From Paraferrimonas sp. SM1919 (GTDB lineage: Bacteria > Pseudomonadota > Gammaproteobacteria > Enterobacterales > Shewanellaceae): a DNA stretch of 64,000 bases. Position 1 is the first letter of the stretch. Each line of letters begins with the position of its first letter. Shown piece after piece: positions 35,727 through 46,009 of the stretch. The notes under the pieces were generated by a model. That model saw nothing but the letters and a program-made list of their open reading frames with translations, ran no database searches and had not been told where the DNA came from. The stretch is from assembly GCF_010993985.1 (NCBI RefSeq), contig NZ_WINH01000018.1, forward strand, positions 31,542 to 95,541. Reading direction: 5' to 3'. The position numbers were made by a program, and so were the translations under genes.

Positions 35727-36468
35727 TATGTTTATTTTTATGTTCATGTTCTTATCATTCAGTGGAAATACACAAGAAGTAGATTTCAACAATGGTTGCG
35801 GTACCGATTGGAACGAGCACTTGGTTCCTGAAACAATTTCCTCTTTAAATTTAGATTTTACTAAAGCCTGTGCGGCACATGATAACTGCTATAGCCGTTG
35901 CCTAGAGGGCGGAAAATGGTTTAATGAAGGCATTTGTGATGAGACACACAATAGGAAAGCTAGGAAGAAAGTCTGTGACGTGGATTTTAGAAATACAATG
36001 TATGAAAGCTGCATACAAAAGAGTTATTTTAAAGAATCTATGTGCAAGGGTTTAGGTGCAATTTATTATACTGCTGTTTTGGTAGCTGGTGGTGGTTCAT
36101 TTGATGGGAAAGAAGTAAATGATTATTTAAAGCACATATCCAACCTAGACGAAAACTTTGATGTTGAGAGTTTTGAAAGAGACTTATTGGCCATGGTGTC
36201 TCAACCCGGTTTTGATTCTGCACAAGAAATAAACTTATCAATCAATAATTCAGATATCCTAATTAAGTTTGGTGGAAAAGAAGACATAACAACCCTACTA
36301 AATGAAACTGAATCCAGTAAAGTTTTTAAGATTGAAACAATCCGTTACGGCAACGTGTATATCTCCAATATGAAGTTAAACGGGTCTAATGCAAAACTTG
36401 ACACCTTGAACCTTAAAGGATTGGATTTGAATAAATTCAAACAACAAAGTAAATTGAGCGTAAAATGA
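35716..36468 (+). CDS. Secreted phospholipase A2-like protein
   Basis: 250 residues with a signal peptide (SSMFIFMFMFLSFSGNTQ). Residues ~25-120 look like a prokaryotic PLA2 domain: a Ca-loop-like GCGTDWNEHLVPE, then FTKACAAHDNCYSRC with His55-Asp56 as catalytic pair, and several more Cys (ICDETHN, KVCDVDF, ESCIQKS, SMCKGLG). The C-terminal half (~130-250) is unassigned and Lys/Asn-rich. It probably hydrolyses phospholipids outside the cytoplasm. Cargo of the island, coupled to a 31-residue ORF. Could be a toxin or a lipid-scavenging enzyme. Confidence 0.75.
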   Translation: MKSSMFIFMFMFLSFSGNTQEVDFNNGCGTDWNEHLVPETISSLNLDFTKACAAHDNCYSRCLEGGKWFNEGICDETHNRKARKKVCDVDFRNTMYESCIQKSYFKESMCKGLGAIYYTAVLVAGGGSFDGKEVNDYLKHISNLDENFDVESFERDLLAMVSQPGFDSAQEINLSINNSDILIKFGGKEDITTLLNETESSKVFKIETIRYGNVYISNMKLNGSNAKLDTLNLKGLDLNKFKQQSKLSVK

Positions 36469-36510
36469 CACCCCTCAAAATAATAACTGTCATCATTGCT
36501 TTGAATAAAC

Positions 36511-36554
36511 CCTAACCTACTCTAATATTCTGGTTGTTTTTAGAGTAGGTTAGG
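36511..36554. terminator. 14-bp inverted repeat between PLA2-like gene and integrase
   Basis: CCTAACCTACTCTA and TAGAGTAGGTTAGG are perfectly complementary around a 16-base T-rich loop. It lies between the convergent ends of the PLA2-like gene and the integrase pseudogene, fitting a two-way transcription stop. Confidence 0.6.
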
Positions 36555-36562
36555 GACTGTAC

Positions 36563-37905
36563 TTAAATCAAAGCCCTGACCTGTTGTTGTTCTTGCGAAG
36601 GCAACGCATTAAACAGGTTCACAAGTTCGGTCACTTTTTCCGTATAGTTCACATCGCCAAGCATAACATTTACTGTACGAGCTAAGTCATCTCTGACAGT
36701 AGTCGTATCAAGGTGAGCATAGGTGCTGTTGGTCACCTCGATATTGCGATGCCCAAGCAACTTACTGGTAGACTGAATTGATGCACCTAAAATTACGTTA
36801 TGGCTCGCAGTGGTGCGCCTTAAATCATGTATTGTTAGATTACGATCAGGTCGTCACTAAATAAGTTCGCCTTCTTAGTGATGCGCTTCCAAAAGCCGCT
36901 CTCACCTGATTTATCAACAATATGACCAGATTTCGACCTGTCCGATGGAAACACATATTTCGCTCCATCTGGCGCTTCTTGATAACGTCGGTGAAGAATT
37001 TCAACAGCCTGACTGACTAGAGGCACACCGTGGATATTCTTACCCTTCATTTTAGACTGTGGAATGAGCCACAAGTAGCTTGAAAGATGCAGCTCTGACC
37101 ATTCCATCGACAGAACACACATTTTACGTTGAGCGGTGATTAGCAGTAGCATCACCACATCTTGATAAATTTGAGCTTCGGCTTCCATAGCATCAAAAAA
37201 GCGTTTCAACTCTTCAAGCGTCAACACTCGTTCACGGCTTTTAGTATTACATTTTTTGATCGCTTGGAATGGGTTTGTCGGGTGGTGAGCAAATACTGCT
37301 TTCATTATTGTTAGGCATTTATCTCTAACAGAGGGTGTTGAATCTTTAAAGATATCGCTCATCAACTTATTAGCCGAATCAACTGTGATATTACATGCCT
37401 CCATTGAAGCAACCCGAGGAGCGAGGTGGTTTTTCCAGTTACCTTCGAAATCATCAAGTGACTTCTGACGGCGAGTTCCAGCTTGGACCATCATTTTCAT
37501 CTCGGCGGTATGAATGTCAACTCAATCCTGAACGGTTTGGCTATCTTGACACTCCAACACTGAAGCTTCTTTCTGCTCCTTCTTTGCAGTATTCGGGTTT
37601 ACGCCTTTTAGTAATTCATGGTACTTAGTCGCTGCGATCTCACGAGCTTTTTCAATAGTGATCATCGGAAAGTCACCAATATGAAGATTAGGACGCTCGC
37701 CATTAACAAGCTTACGAAACCTAAACACTTTTTTCCTTGAAGGCAGCACTTCAAGCATCAAACCTTGAACACTCTTAGTTGTGCCTTCATCACTAATCGT
37801 GTAACGAGTAGCCTTTGGCTTAGCTTGTACAAGATAGTCTCGTTTGAACTTAATCTCTGGCTTATCCTGCTCGAGTTTTTCTTTAGAACGTATAATCATT
37901 TCATT
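36563..37905 (-). pseudogene. Tyrosine integrase, broken by a nonsense codon and a frameshift
   Basis: A P4-type integrase of ~440 codons. The N-terminal DUF4102/arm-binding part is present (GLMLEVLPSRKKVFRFRKLV, LHIGDFPMITIEKAREIA). A TGA at 37522-37524 interrupts it between QTVQD and VDIHTAEM, probably a former TGG. The catalytic domain continues in the same frame (LLLITAQRKMCVLSMEWSEL) until ~36840-36855, where a frameshift precedes LTIHDLRRTTASHNVILGAS; the rest keeps LLGHRN and the catalytic STYAHLD. The start at 37905 has SD AGAGGA. Both lesions remove the active site from the main fragment. Confidence 0.9.
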
Positions 37906-38091
37906 CCTCTGATAGATTAAAACATCGACCTCAACGGTGGTCACTCCGTGGTCAATGTTGGGACTAACTCTATCAATGAAGAAATATTTTTGTACAGAAG
38001 AAAATGGCGAAAATGAATCTAAGTGATTATTTTAAAAGCGCTAATTCAACTAGGTACAACTTTGTCGATTTACATCAATCTCGAAAAATAT

Positions 38092-38108
38092 TCCTCGTGG
38101 GGAGGCCA
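38092..38108 (+). repeat. attR: 17-bp copy of the tRNA-Arg 3' end
   Basis: TCCTCGTGGGGAGGCCA, identical to 28752-28768; the flanking bases differ on both sides. It marks the right boundary of the island, 187 bp beyond the integrase start. Confidence 0.88.
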
Positions 38109-38188
38109 CATCGCAATAATATGCCGTATTTGATAGACCCAGTTAAGCCAATCCACCCATTGTTAATTTTAAACACCCATATTGAAAT

Positions 38189-38212
38189 AAAAAAACAGCG
38201 TAAATACGCTGC
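38189..38212 (-). terminator. Terminator of the 38238-38534 gene
   Basis: On the minus strand CAGCGTA-TT-TACGCTG is followed by seven T residues, 27 bp past the stop codon. Confidence 0.85.
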
Positions 38213-38237
38213 TTAGATAATTGAAATCGAATATCGA

Positions 38238-38534
38238 TTAAGCCATCTGAACTTTAGAGTCCTCAACAGCGGTTTGTTTTAATAATTCTTGCTTTTTAAG
38301 CCAAATTTTATACTCATCATGGGCTTTTAATTGGCTCAAATATCTTTCAAATACGACAGGCTTAGTTGTAAACCAATGAATGTCTTTTCTGATTTGTGAT
38401 TCTAGTGCTTCTAATTCAACAACATCAATTTCTGTGGACTTCTGAGATAAGATTGCTCGAGCAAGATGCTGCGCATTCCATCCTAAATTTTCCATTGATT
38501 GCATGAGAACACGTTTTACTTGATACCTTTCCAT
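38238..38534 (-). CDS. Hypothetical small helical protein
   Basis: 98 residues from the ATG at 38534 (MERYQVKRVLMQSMENLGWN; SD AAAAGGG). An upstream in-frame start at 38588 would add a hydrophobic stretch and lacks a ribosome-binding site. Mostly helical and charged (RKDIHWFTTKPVVFERYLSQ, YKIWLKKQELLKQTAVED). No family recognised. First chromosomal gene right of the island, with its own terminator. Confidence 0.7.
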   Translation of the reverse strand: MERYQVKRVLMQSMENLGWNAQHLARAILSQKSTEIDVVELEALESQIRKDIHWFTTKPVVFERYLSQLKAHDEYKIWLKKQELLKQTAVEDSKVQMA

Positions 38535-38683
38535 GTGGACCCTTTTGTTTTTATTTCGCTGAATTAAATAGATAATTATGGCTATCATATTATCAGGCGA
38601 CAGTATTTTTTAGGTTCTTTAATTTATATAGTGATTTTAGAAAGGCTTCAATAGATTTGCATAATAAAGCAAATTATTCATGT

Positions 38684-38710
38684 AAAAAAACCTCCAAATG
38701 GAGGTTTTCA
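38684..38710. terminator. Terminator of thiI
   Basis: AACCTCCA-AA-TGGAGGTT with A-run before and T-run after; it can act in both directions. It lies 12 bp past the thiI stop. Confidence 0.85.
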
Positions 38711-38721
38711 GTAATAATGAA

Positions 38722-40176
38722 TTATGGGCGGTAAACTTTCACGTTTTGATAGCCTTGGTCTTGTAAATAAAGGGCTTGTAATTTACTCATCACTCCCCTG
38801 TCACAATATAAAAGGTATGTTTTAGATTGATCGAGCTCGGAAAATTTACTGCCTAGCTTAAAGAATGGGATCCACTGAACTTCATGTCCCTCTACGACTA
38901 GGGGTTTCGCTTCTTGCTCTTCTGATGAACGAATATCTAAAATAACATCATGATTATTCACATCTTGCACAGTCTCAGCATCGACAACTTGTTCCTCTGC
39001 CATTTCAGCAATTTCACGAATATCAATGGTTTTTGATTGGGCAATAATATTGTCGATAAGATCTTCTGAGAATTTTGCTTCTTCGATTTCTATCTTTTTA
39101 AGGTCCGCCTTGATGGTTGGGCTTTTAGAAATCACACCACAGTATTCAGGCATGGTTTCAGCAAATTCATAGGTACCAATTTCCCGCGCCGTATCAATGA
39201 TGTCTTGTTTATCCATCGCAGCCAGAGGGCGTAAGATAAGCATATCAGTCGATCTATCAATGACATTAAGGTTTGTAAGAGTTTGGCTGGACACTTGCCC
39301 TAATGACTCCCCAGTCACTAAAGCATTAATGTTTAGACGCTCAGCAACTCGAGTCGCAGCACGCATCATGACACGCTTTAGAACCACGCCCATTTGGCCA
39401 TTATCGACTTTTTCTAAAATTTCTTGCACCACCGCCTCAAAAGGTACTGAAACAAATTTTACTTTATGTGATTCGCCATAACGCTTCCACAAATAATAAG
39501 CCACCTGTTTAACACCAATTTCGTGGGCATTACCGCCTAAATTAAAGAAACAATAATGGGTACGACAGCCTTTATTAATCATTTGGAAGCTGGCTACACC
39601 AGAATCAAACCCACCCGACATCAGTGACAAAACATCTTCCTGGCTGGCAATTGGGAAACCTTTTAACCCAGGGTATTGGTTCGTTACCAGATAAAGCTTA
39701 TTTTCTTTAATTTCTAGGGTTAATAGCACATCTGGATTCTTTAATTTAACCCCTTTAGCTTCAGTAAATTGATTTAAGCCACCACCCACATATTGTTCCA
39801 CCTGCAAAGAGTTAAACTCATGCTTACCTTTACGTTTTACACGAACACAAAAAGTTTTATCTTTAATAGTATCTGCAAAGTGTTGCTGTGCCAGTTGATA
39901 AATATCATCTAAGGTTTCAAATTCAAATACTTTTACCTCTAGTATCGCCTGAATACCCGGTATGCACTGCAGCTTTTCGGCCAACTCATCTCTGATACTG
40001 CTATCTTCTGAAGCCAAGTTAACTTCCAGTGAATCCCAATTGCGTTTGACACGTACCCCTTCATCGATACGTCTTAAGACGTTGCGGATACTGGTTTCCA
40101 GTAATTTAATGAAGCGTAAGCGAACTGACTTACTTTTGATGGTGATCTCGGGGTAAAGCTTTACGACAAATTTCAT
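38722..40176 (-). CDS. thiI: tRNA 4-thiouridine synthetase ThiI
   Basis: 484 residues from the ATG at 40176 ([20 protein letters not shown]). Domains: N-terminal ferredoxin-like, THUMP (~60-165), PP-loop ATPase with [13 protein letters not shown] (adenylates U8 of tRNA), and a C-terminal rhodanese domain with the persulfide Cys in [11 protein letters not shown]. It makes s4U8 in tRNA and supplies sulfur for the thiazole of thiamine. The rhodanese extension is typical of gammaproteobacteria. Confidence 0.96.
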   Translation of the reverse strand: MKFVVKLYPEITIKSKSVRLRFIKLLETSIRNVLRRIDEGVRVKRNWDSLEVNLASEDSSIRDELAEKLQCIPGIQAILEVKVFEFETLDDIYQLAQQHFADTIKDKTFCVRVKRKGKHEFNSLQVEQYVGGGLNQFTEAKGVKLKNPDVLLTLEIKENKLYLVTNQYPGLKGFPIASQEDVLSLMSGGFDSGVASFQMINKGCRTHYCFFNLGGNAHEIGVKQVAYYLWKRYGESHKVKFVSVPFEAVVQEILEKVDNGQMGVVLKRVMMRAATRVAERLNINALVTGESLGQVSSQTLTNLNVIDRSTDMLILRPLAAMDKQDIIDTAREIGTYEFAETMPEYCGVISKSPTIKADLKKIEIEEAKFSEDLIDNIIAQSKTIDIREIAEMAEEQVVDAETVQDVNNHDVILDIRSSEEQEAKPLVVEGHEVQWIPFFKLGSKFSELDQSKTYLLYCDRGVMSKLQALYLQDQGYQNVKVYRP

Positions 40177-40283
40177 GACGAACTCAGATAATTGAAAATG
40201 GGGCGGATTATAAATCAAGCTAGACTTTCAGTATAGTCCCGCCGCATTTCCATGCAGCATTAATCACAGTTCCCATGTCAAAG

Positions 40284-41180
40284 TTAGTTTTGAATACTCA
40301 CTTCATCTGACAAATAGGGTTTGCCTTGCATGATTGATATTTCAACACGACGATTTCTCGCTCGGTTGGCTGGTTCTTCATTACTGGCTAAGGGGCGATT
40401 GTCTGCATGGGCCTCTAACTTAAGCCGATGTTGTTCAAATTTAGGCACTCGTAGCATTTCATGTACAACGCTTAATGCGCGCTGGGAAGAAAGCGCCCAA
40501 TTCGAAGCATACAACTCATTGGCAATTTGACCATCGTCTGTGTGCCCAGACACAGTAATAATGCCAGGTACATCATTGAGGGTTTGCGCTATTTTTTTGA
40601 TAACGCCTTTAAATCTTGGCTGCAAATAGCCAGAGCCGGCAGCAAACGCGCCTTTTTCCCGGATCCTAATGATAATTTGCTGGCCATATGACTCTATTTC
40701 AATATTGCCGTCAATAATTTCATTCCGCAGTAATGAGGCTAGATTTTTAGCCTGTGCATTGACCTTTTGCTGGCTCGATTCCATTTGCCTTTGTCTAGTA
40801 TTATTAGCCTGTTCTAGTCCAATAATGTCCTTATTGCCCGTACCAGAAAGCTCATCAGAACCGCCAGCCGTTGGGTCTTCGCCCTGTTGAAAATCCAGTT
40901 CTTGCTTGGTGACATCGGTGGTATTTTGTTTAATTATTTCAAGCGGTGTGGGTTCAGGTCTACCAGGTCTAAATTCCTGCGCGATCACTGACGTTCCCTT
41001 GGGGATATCCTTAACATTGATTTCATTTTGAACACCAAAGGCATACTTCATAGAACCAGCAAGCTGTTTGAATTTCAACACATCCATTTCTGAAAACGCT
41101 AAAAGAAGTACAAAGAAGCACATCAGCAGTGCCATCAGATCAGCAAAGGTTGCCATCCACCCTGGCGAGTTCCTCTTCAT
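40284..41180 (-). CDS. pomB: Sodium-type flagellar stator PomB
   Basis: 298 residues. The single TM segment (TFADLMALLMCFFVLLLAFS) contains the ion-binding Asp14. A plug/linker follows, then an OmpA-like peptidoglycan-binding domain (ITVSGHTDDGQIANELYASN, RLKLEAHADNRPLASNEEPA, NRARNRRVEIS). The N-terminal KRNSPGWMATFADLM is closer to PomB than MotB. Two bases separate it from pomA. Confidence 0.93.
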   Translation of the reverse strand: MKRNSPGWMATFADLMALLMCFFVLLLAFSEMDVLKFKQLAGSMKYAFGVQNEINVKDIPKGTSVIAQEFRPGRPEPTPLEIIKQNTTDVTKQELDFQQGEDPTAGGSDELSGTGNKDIIGLEQANNTRQRQMESSQQKVNAQAKNLASLLRNEIIDGNIEIESYGQQIIIRIREKGAFAAGSGYLQPRFKGVIKKIAQTLNDVPGIITVSGHTDDGQIANELYASNWALSSQRALSVVHEMLRVPKFEQHRLKLEAHADNRPLASNEEPANRARNRRVEISIMQGKPYLSDEVSIQN

Positions 41181-41182
41181 CG

Positions 41183-41956
41183 CTACACCCCTGAGGTGGT
41201 ATCAATTGAGCGCTTGCGTTCGTGCAGATAGTTTTTCAAATAGCTATCTATAACTTTAGGGTTTTGGCCATCCTGAATAGCTAACGCCGCATCAATGACC
41301 AAACGTCGATTGAGCATTTCCTCATTCATCCTTAACTCAAGTTTATCGGCAATAGGAATAGCCAGCATATTGGCTAGCATAGCACCGTATAACGTCGTTA
41401 ATAATGCCACGGCCATGGCTGGGCCAATGGTTTTAGGGTCATTCATATTCGATAACATGCCGACCAAGCCTATCAGGGTACCAATCATCCCCATTGCTGG
41501 AGCCACATCCCCCAAAGAACGGAAAATACCAATACCGGTTTGATGTCTTTCTCGGGTTAAATCAATATCTTTATTAAGTGTTGCGGCAACGGTCTGGGCA
41601 TCGTGACCATCCACCAGCATATCAATAGCTTTTTGAAAGAAAGGGTTTTTAATATCAGTGTCTTCTAAGGCTAAAAAGCCGCCTTTTCGGGCGGAGTCCG
41701 CCATCAACACCGCTTGTTCAATAAGATCTTCTGCTTTATCGAGCTTGAACATGAAAGCTTTGCTGGCAATATTAATCGAGGTAAAAAATTGCCCTAAATT
41801 ATATTTCATCATCACCACGAATAAACTGCCAACTGCAACGATGAAAAAGGCTGGCACGTTCATGTACATGTCGATATCGCCACCATTGAACATGGAAAAT
41901 GTAACGAATGCAAAGGCACCAATAAGGCCGATTAGAGTAGCTAAATCCACAATCAC
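41183..41956 (-). CDS. pomA: Sodium-type flagellar stator PomA
   Basis: 257 residues with four TM segments: VDLATLIGLIGAFAFVTFSM, VPAFFIVAVGSLFVVMMKYN, then two after a cytoplasmic loop (AMGMIGTLIGLVGMLSN, AVALLTTLYGAMLANMLAIP). The loop carries charged residues that contact FliG. It drives the rotor with Na+ flow. A sigma-28-type promoter upstream ties it to late flagellar genes. Confidence 0.95.
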   Translation of the reverse strand: MIVDLATLIGLIGAFAFVTFSMFNGGDIDMYMNVPAFFIVAVGSLFVVMMKYNLGQFFTSINIASKAFMFKLDKAEDLIEQAVLMADSARKGGFLALEDTDIKNPFFQKAIDMLVDGHDAQTVAATLNKDIDLTRERHQTGIGIFRSLGDVAPAMGMIGTLIGLVGMLSNMNDPKTIGPAMAVALLTTLYGAMLANMLAIPIADKLELRMNEEMLNRRLVIDAALAIQDGQNPKVIDSYLKNYLHERKRSIDTTSGV

Positions 41957-42008
41957 TCCATTGAAAAAAAATATATCGCTAACTAGGACTTCTCCTAAAC
42001 TCTACTGG

Positions 42009-42035
42009 TTATCGGTTGGTTCGCCAACAAGTTTA
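42009..42035 (-). promoter_or_regulatory. Sigma-28 promoter of pomAB
   Basis: On the minus strand TAAA, 15 bases, then ACCGATAA (7 of 8 of the -10 consensus), 53 bp before the pomA start. Confidence 0.78.
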
Positions 42036-42156
42036 GAAAAAAATTAAATTTACTCAGTTAAATCATGACTTTTTGCTTAAATAAAGTTCAAACAAGTTTG
42101 ACCAAAACGTTTTGGTGCTATACCGTGACAGCATTATTAAAAACGGAGCTTTGGTC

Positions 42157-42387
42157 ATGGTAAAAAAGCCAGAAAACTTATCATTTGAAGAATCACTAAA
42201 TGAATTAGAGCAAATCGTAAATGCCCTAGAGCAAGGTGAGACTTCATTAGATGATGCCTTAAAGCAGTTCGAGCGTGGCATCACTTTAGTGCGTGCGACT
42301 CAATCCAAACTGACCGAAGCAGAACAAAAAGTGTCTATTTTACTAGAAGGTGCTAAAGCTCCTACCCCGCTAGCAAGCGATGAGTAA
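42157..42387 (+). CDS. xseB: Exonuclease VII small subunit XseB
   Basis: 76 residues from the ATG at 42157 (MVKKPENLSFEESLNELEQI). The XseB pattern includes VNALEQGETSLDDALKQFER and LTEAEQKVSILLEG. Small helical subunit of the single-strand DNA exonuclease. It overlaps ispA by 8 bp; the xseB-ispA-dxs order is conserved in gammaproteobacteria. Confidence 0.95.
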   Translation: MVKKPENLSFEESLNELEQIVNALEQGETSLDDALKQFERGITLVRATQSKLTEAEQKVSILLEGAKAPTPLASDE

Positions 42388-43273
42388 CTCAATGCATAAT
42401 TTACAACGCAAGCAACAGTTTTACTGCGACCGCATCAATACAATCCTTAAACAAAAAGTAGAATTACTGCCGCAACTGGCCAACCCTCTTAAATCCGCTA
42501 TGGCTCATGGATTACTCCTTGGGGGTAAAAGGGTGCGCCCATTTTTGGTCTATAGTGCTGCCGAACTGCTAGGTGTAAACGCAGCCAAAGTCGACAATGC
42601 CGCGGCTGCCTTAGAATGCATCCATGCTTATTCTTTGATACACGATGATTTGCCGGCAATGGATGACGATGAATTACGACGTGGTCAGCCAACCGTTCAT
42701 ATCGCCTATGATGAAGCCACCGCTATTCTAGCCGGTGACGCCTTGCAATCTTTAGCTTTTGAATTATTGGCAGAAGACGGTCAACTCCAGCCAGAACAAC
42801 AAATCAAAATGGTTAAAGCCCTAGCGATAGCATCTGGACAAGCTGGAATGTGTGGCGGCCAGGCACTTGATTTGGCCGCAACCAACAGTCACACTAGTTA
42901 CCAAGAATTGGTTAAGATCCATAGCTTAAAAACTGGTGCCTTGCTAGAATGCGCCATAGAATTAACTTTGATCGCTGCTAATGCCACATCAGAGCAACAA
43001 CAAGCATTAAGAAATTATGCTAGGTGCATTGGTTTAGCCTTTCAAATACAAGATGACGTATTAGATGTAATAGGTAATACAGAACTTATTGGTAAACCTC
43101 AAGGCTCTGATTTAGAAGCCGATAAAAGCACTTATCCAAAACTGCTGGGGCTGCCACAAGCGCAAGCACAAGCAAAACAGTTAGTGGATGAAGCAATTGA
43201 GTCATTATCAATATTTCCTGATAAGGCACTGTTAAGCCAATTTGCCTACTACATTATTGAACGTCAGCAATAA
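42380..43273 (+). CDS. ispA: Farnesyl diphosphate synthase IspA
   Basis: 297 residues. Both aspartate-rich prenyl-transferase motifs are present: [19 protein letters not shown] (first DDxxxxD) and [13 protein letters not shown] (second DDxxD), plus [13 protein letters not shown]. It condenses IPP with DMAPP/GPP to farnesyl-PP for quinone and undecaprenyl synthesis. Coupled to xseB and followed by dxs. Confidence 0.96.
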   Translation: MSNSMHNLQRKQQFYCDRINTILKQKVELLPQLANPLKSAMAHGLLLGGKRVRPFLVYSAAELLGVNAAKVDNAAAALECIHAYSLIHDDLPAMDDDELRRGQPTVHIAYDEATAILAGDALQSLAFELLAEDGQLQPEQQIKMVKALAIASGQAGMCGGQALDLAATNSHTSYQELVKIHSLKTGALLECAIELTLIAANATSEQQQALRNYARCIGLAFQIQDDVLDVIGNTELIGKPQGSDLEADKSTYPKLLGLPQAQAQAKQLVDEAIESLSIFPDKALLSQFAYYIIERQQ

Positions 43274-43296
43274 CTTTTACCCACGGCATAGATAAA

Positions 43297-45162
43297 ATGA
43301 GTTTGGATTTATCACAATTTCCCTTACTAGCTGAAGCAAATTTTCCTGATCAGCTTAGAAAACTAAACAAGGCCCAATTGCCTCAGTTTGCCGATGAATT
43401 AAGAAAATATTTACTTTCTTCAGTAAGCCAATCCTCCGGCCACTTTGCTTCAGGCTTAGGCAGCGTTGAATTAACCGTTGCTCTGCATTATGTTTTCAAC
43501 ACCCCTTTTGATCAGTTAATTTGGGATGTTGGCCATCAAGCTTACCCCCATAAAATTTTGACTGGCCGCCGCGACCAAATGTCGACCATTCGCCAAAAAG
43601 GTGGCTTACACCCCTTCCCTTGGCGTGAAGAATCAGAGTACGACAGTTTCAGTGTCGGTCATTCTGGCACCTCGATCAGTGCCGCTTTGGGCATGGCAGT
43701 CGCGGCAGACAAAGAAGGATTAGGCCGCAAAGTGGTTGCTGTCATTGGTGATGGTGCATTAACTGGTGGTATGGCGTTTGAAGCATTAAACCATGCAGGT
43801 GATATCGACAAAGACCTTTTGGTTATTATCAATGATAATGAAATGTCGATTTCTGAGAACGTAGGCGCCCTAAACAATCACCTTGCTCGACTGTTATCAG
43901 GTAAATTCTACTCTTCCATTAGAGAAGGAGGCAAAAAAGCCCTACAAGGATTACCTACCATCAAAGAATTAGCCCGCCGTACTGAAGAGCACTTAAAAGG
44001 CATGGTGGTTCCTGGGACTTTATTCGAGGAGCTGGGCTTTAATTATATTGGTCCAATTGATGGTCATAATGTTGAGTCTATGGCCGACACCTTAGAAAAC
44101 ATGAAACATTTAAAAGGGCCACAAATCCTCCATGTCATGACTAAGAAAGGTAAAGGCTATGCCCCTGCAGAAGCCGATCCTATTGGTTGGCATGCGGTAC
44201 CTAAATTTAATGTTGATGAATTCAAAAAACCAGCAGCGCCCAAATCAGCCCCAACCTATTCGCAAATTTTCGGTCAGTGGTTATGTGATGTTGCTGCCAC
44301 CGACAAACAACTTATCGCCATCACACCGGCGATGCGAGAAGGTTCAGGTATGGTGGAATTTTCCAAACTATACCCTGAGCAGTATTTTGATGCCGCCATC
44401 GCTGAACAGCATGCTGTTACTCTAGGTGCCGGTTTCGCCGCCATGGGGCACCCGACTGTTGTCGCAATTTATTCGACCTTCCTGCAACGTGGCTATGATC
44501 AGCTCATTCATGATGTGGCATTACAAAAATTACCAGTCATGTTCGCCATCGACCGTGCCGGCATTGTTGGCCAAGATGGTGCCACTCACCAAGGCGCATT
44601 CGATTTAAGTTACCTACGTTGTATTCCTAACATGATAGTCATGACACCTTCTGATGAAAACGAATGTCGTCAAATGCTCTACACCGGCTATAAATTAGGG
44701 CAACCTTGTGCTGTAAGGTATCCTCGTGGCAGTGGCCTAAAAGTCACGGCAAATGAGCAAATGACGGAACTTGAAATCGGCAAGGCTGTGCTAAAACGCC
44801 AAGGTAAAAAGTATGCGCTGCTTAACTTTGGCCATCTCATGGCTTCAGCACAAGCGGCCGCTGACGAGTTGGATTTAACCTTGGTGGATATGCGCTTTGT
44901 AAAGCCTATCGATAAGGCCATGATTGATGAAATCGCTAAAAATCACGATGGTATTATTACCCTTGAAGAAAATGCCATTGCTGGTGGTGCTGGTTCTGCT
45001 GTGAATGAATACCTGCAGCAATCTAAACAGTGGTTGCCAGTACTGAATATTGGCTTGCCTGATAGCTTTATTGCCCATGGTGACACGCCACTGGTACAAG
45101 CCGAACTGGGTCTTGATGCGACAGGCGTAACCAATACCATCAAAGCATACTTTGAACTTTAA
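43297..45162 (+). CDS. dxs: 1-deoxy-D-xylulose-5-phosphate synthase Dxs
   Basis: 621 residues. Thiamine-diphosphate site [20 protein letters not shown] with [14 protein letters not shown], transketolase core ([20 protein letters not shown]), and [18 protein letters not shown] at the C-terminus. First step of the non-mevalonate isoprenoid route, feeding the adjacent IspA. Last gene of xseB-ispA-dxs. Confidence 0.97.
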   Translation: MSLDLSQFPLLAEANFPDQLRKLNKAQLPQFADELRKYLLSSVSQSSGHFASGLGSVELTVALHYVFNTPFDQLIWDVGHQAYPHKILTGRRDQMSTIRQKGGLHPFPWREESEYDSFSVGHSGTSISAALGMAVAADKEGLGRKVVAVIGDGALTGGMAFEALNHAGDIDKDLLVIINDNEMSISENVGALNNHLARLLSGKFYSSIREGGKKALQGLPTIKELARRTEEHLKGMVVPGTLFEELGFNYIGPIDGHNVESMADTLENMKHLKGPQILHVMTKKGKGYAPAEADPIGWHAVPKFNVDEFKKPAAPKSAPTYSQIFGQWLCDVAATDKQLIAITPAMREGSGMVEFSKLYPEQYFDAAIAEQHAVTLGAGFAAMGHPTVVAIYSTFLQRGYDQLIHDVALQKLPVMFAIDRAGIVGQDGATHQGAFDLSYLRCIPNMIVMTPSDENECRQMLYTGYKLGQPCAVRYPRGSGLKVTANEQMTELEIGKAVLKRQGKKYALLNFGHLMASAQAAADELDLTLVDMRFVKPIDKAMIDEIAKNHDGIITLEENAIAGGAGSAVNEYLQQSKQWLPVLNIGLPDSFIAHGDTPLVQAELGLDATGVTNTIKAYFEL

Positions 45163-45178
45163 TGGTCTGTAGAAATCG

Positions 45179-45209
45179 AAAAAGGGATGCCAATATGGCA
45201 TCCCTTTTT
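45179..45209. terminator. Bidirectional terminator between dxs and yajQ
   Basis: AAAAAGGGATGCCA and TGGCATCCCTTTTT form a 14-bp stem with a 3-base loop between convergent genes. Confidence 0.92.
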
Positions 45210-45241
45210 AGTTACAAGCCTAAAAACTGAAGCTGTTAACG

Positions 45242-45724
45242 TTAGTCTTTAAAGTTTTTGAACTGGAATGGCTGACCTAGATCAGCTTCACGAATGACTT
45301 GCATAACCGCTTGTAAGTCATCACGCTTTTTACCCGTCACTCTTAGCTCTTCACCTTGAATCGCCACTTGCACTTTCATTTTTTTGTCTTTAATTAACTT
45401 AACCAACTTTTTAGCCACATCCTTTTCGATGCCTTCTTTAATGGTGACTTTTTTTAGGCAGGTTTTCCCCGATAGTTCTGGCTTTGAAATTTCCATTGCT
45501 TGGGGATCAATTTTTCTTTTAACTAATTGGCCACGTAAAATATCAACCATTTGGTTAACTTGGTACTCACTCTGAGTTTTAACAGTTACCGTAGGTGATT
45601 TCCATTCGAAACTCGCTTCGACACCTCGAAAATCAAAACGCGTGCTCAATTCACGTGTTGAGTTTTCAGTCGCATGACGCATTTCATCTAAATTCACTTC
45701 TGACACAACATCGAAAGACGGCAT
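45242..45724 (-). CDS. YajQ-family nucleotide-binding protein
   Basis: 160 residues, the full YajQ (DUF520) length. Signature [20 protein letters not shown] with [15 protein letters not shown]-terminal IRKL-type ferredoxin-like repeat ends in [19 protein letters not shown]. YajQ proteins bind nucleotides, and in some bacteria cyclic-di-GMP, and modulate transcription regulators. Single gene. Confidence 0.93.
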   Translation of the reverse strand: MPSFDVVSEVNLDEMRHATENSTRELSTRFDFRGVEASFEWKSPTVTVKTQSEYQVNQMVDILRGQLVKRKIDPQAMEISKPELSGKTCLKKVTIKEGIEKDVAKKLVKLIKDKKMKVQVAIQGEELRVTGKKRDDLQAVMQVIREADLGQPFQFKNFKD

Positions 45725-46009
45725 AATTTAACCCTTATCATTCTAAATTTGCTCATTATTATAAGGTAATTTAAATAATGATCGAGTCTCTCCTTAATAA
45801 ATCATTGAATTAGTATTACCATTTTAATTTGAAACCAAACAAGACTGACAAATGGTTACCCTTTATAAAGCAGCATGCTTTAGGGATCCCTCCTTTCGAC
45901 TGCAATTGCAATGAGCAGCTTGCATAAAATAGATACGATTTTGACCAACTAGCATATACTGTAACCATATCATACTCATTTGAGAGTGACTTTTTGTCAT
46001 GCTAGCTTT

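Larger units (their letters stand above)
28752..38108. mobile_element. Integrative island in tRNA-Arg(CCT) with TIR operon
   Basis: Bounded by a 17-bp direct repeat (28752-28768 and 38092-38108) at the tRNA 3' end, ~9.3 kb long. It contains an excisionase-like gene next to the tRNA, a tyrosine integrase at the far end, replication-type genes (replication-relaxation-like, RepA-like ATPase) and cargo: a three-gene TIR operon, a Rap1a/Tai-like protein, and a PLA2-like secreted protein with a small upstream ORF. It has no conjugation or capsid genes. The integrase is broken, so the element is probably fixed unless helped in trans. Base composition looks more AT-rich than the flanks. Confidence 0.88.

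Noticed and set aside
38004..38216. Plus-strand 70-codon frame crossing attR
   Set aside because: It runs across the island boundary and into the terminator stem, so it was created by the insertion and has no support as a gene.
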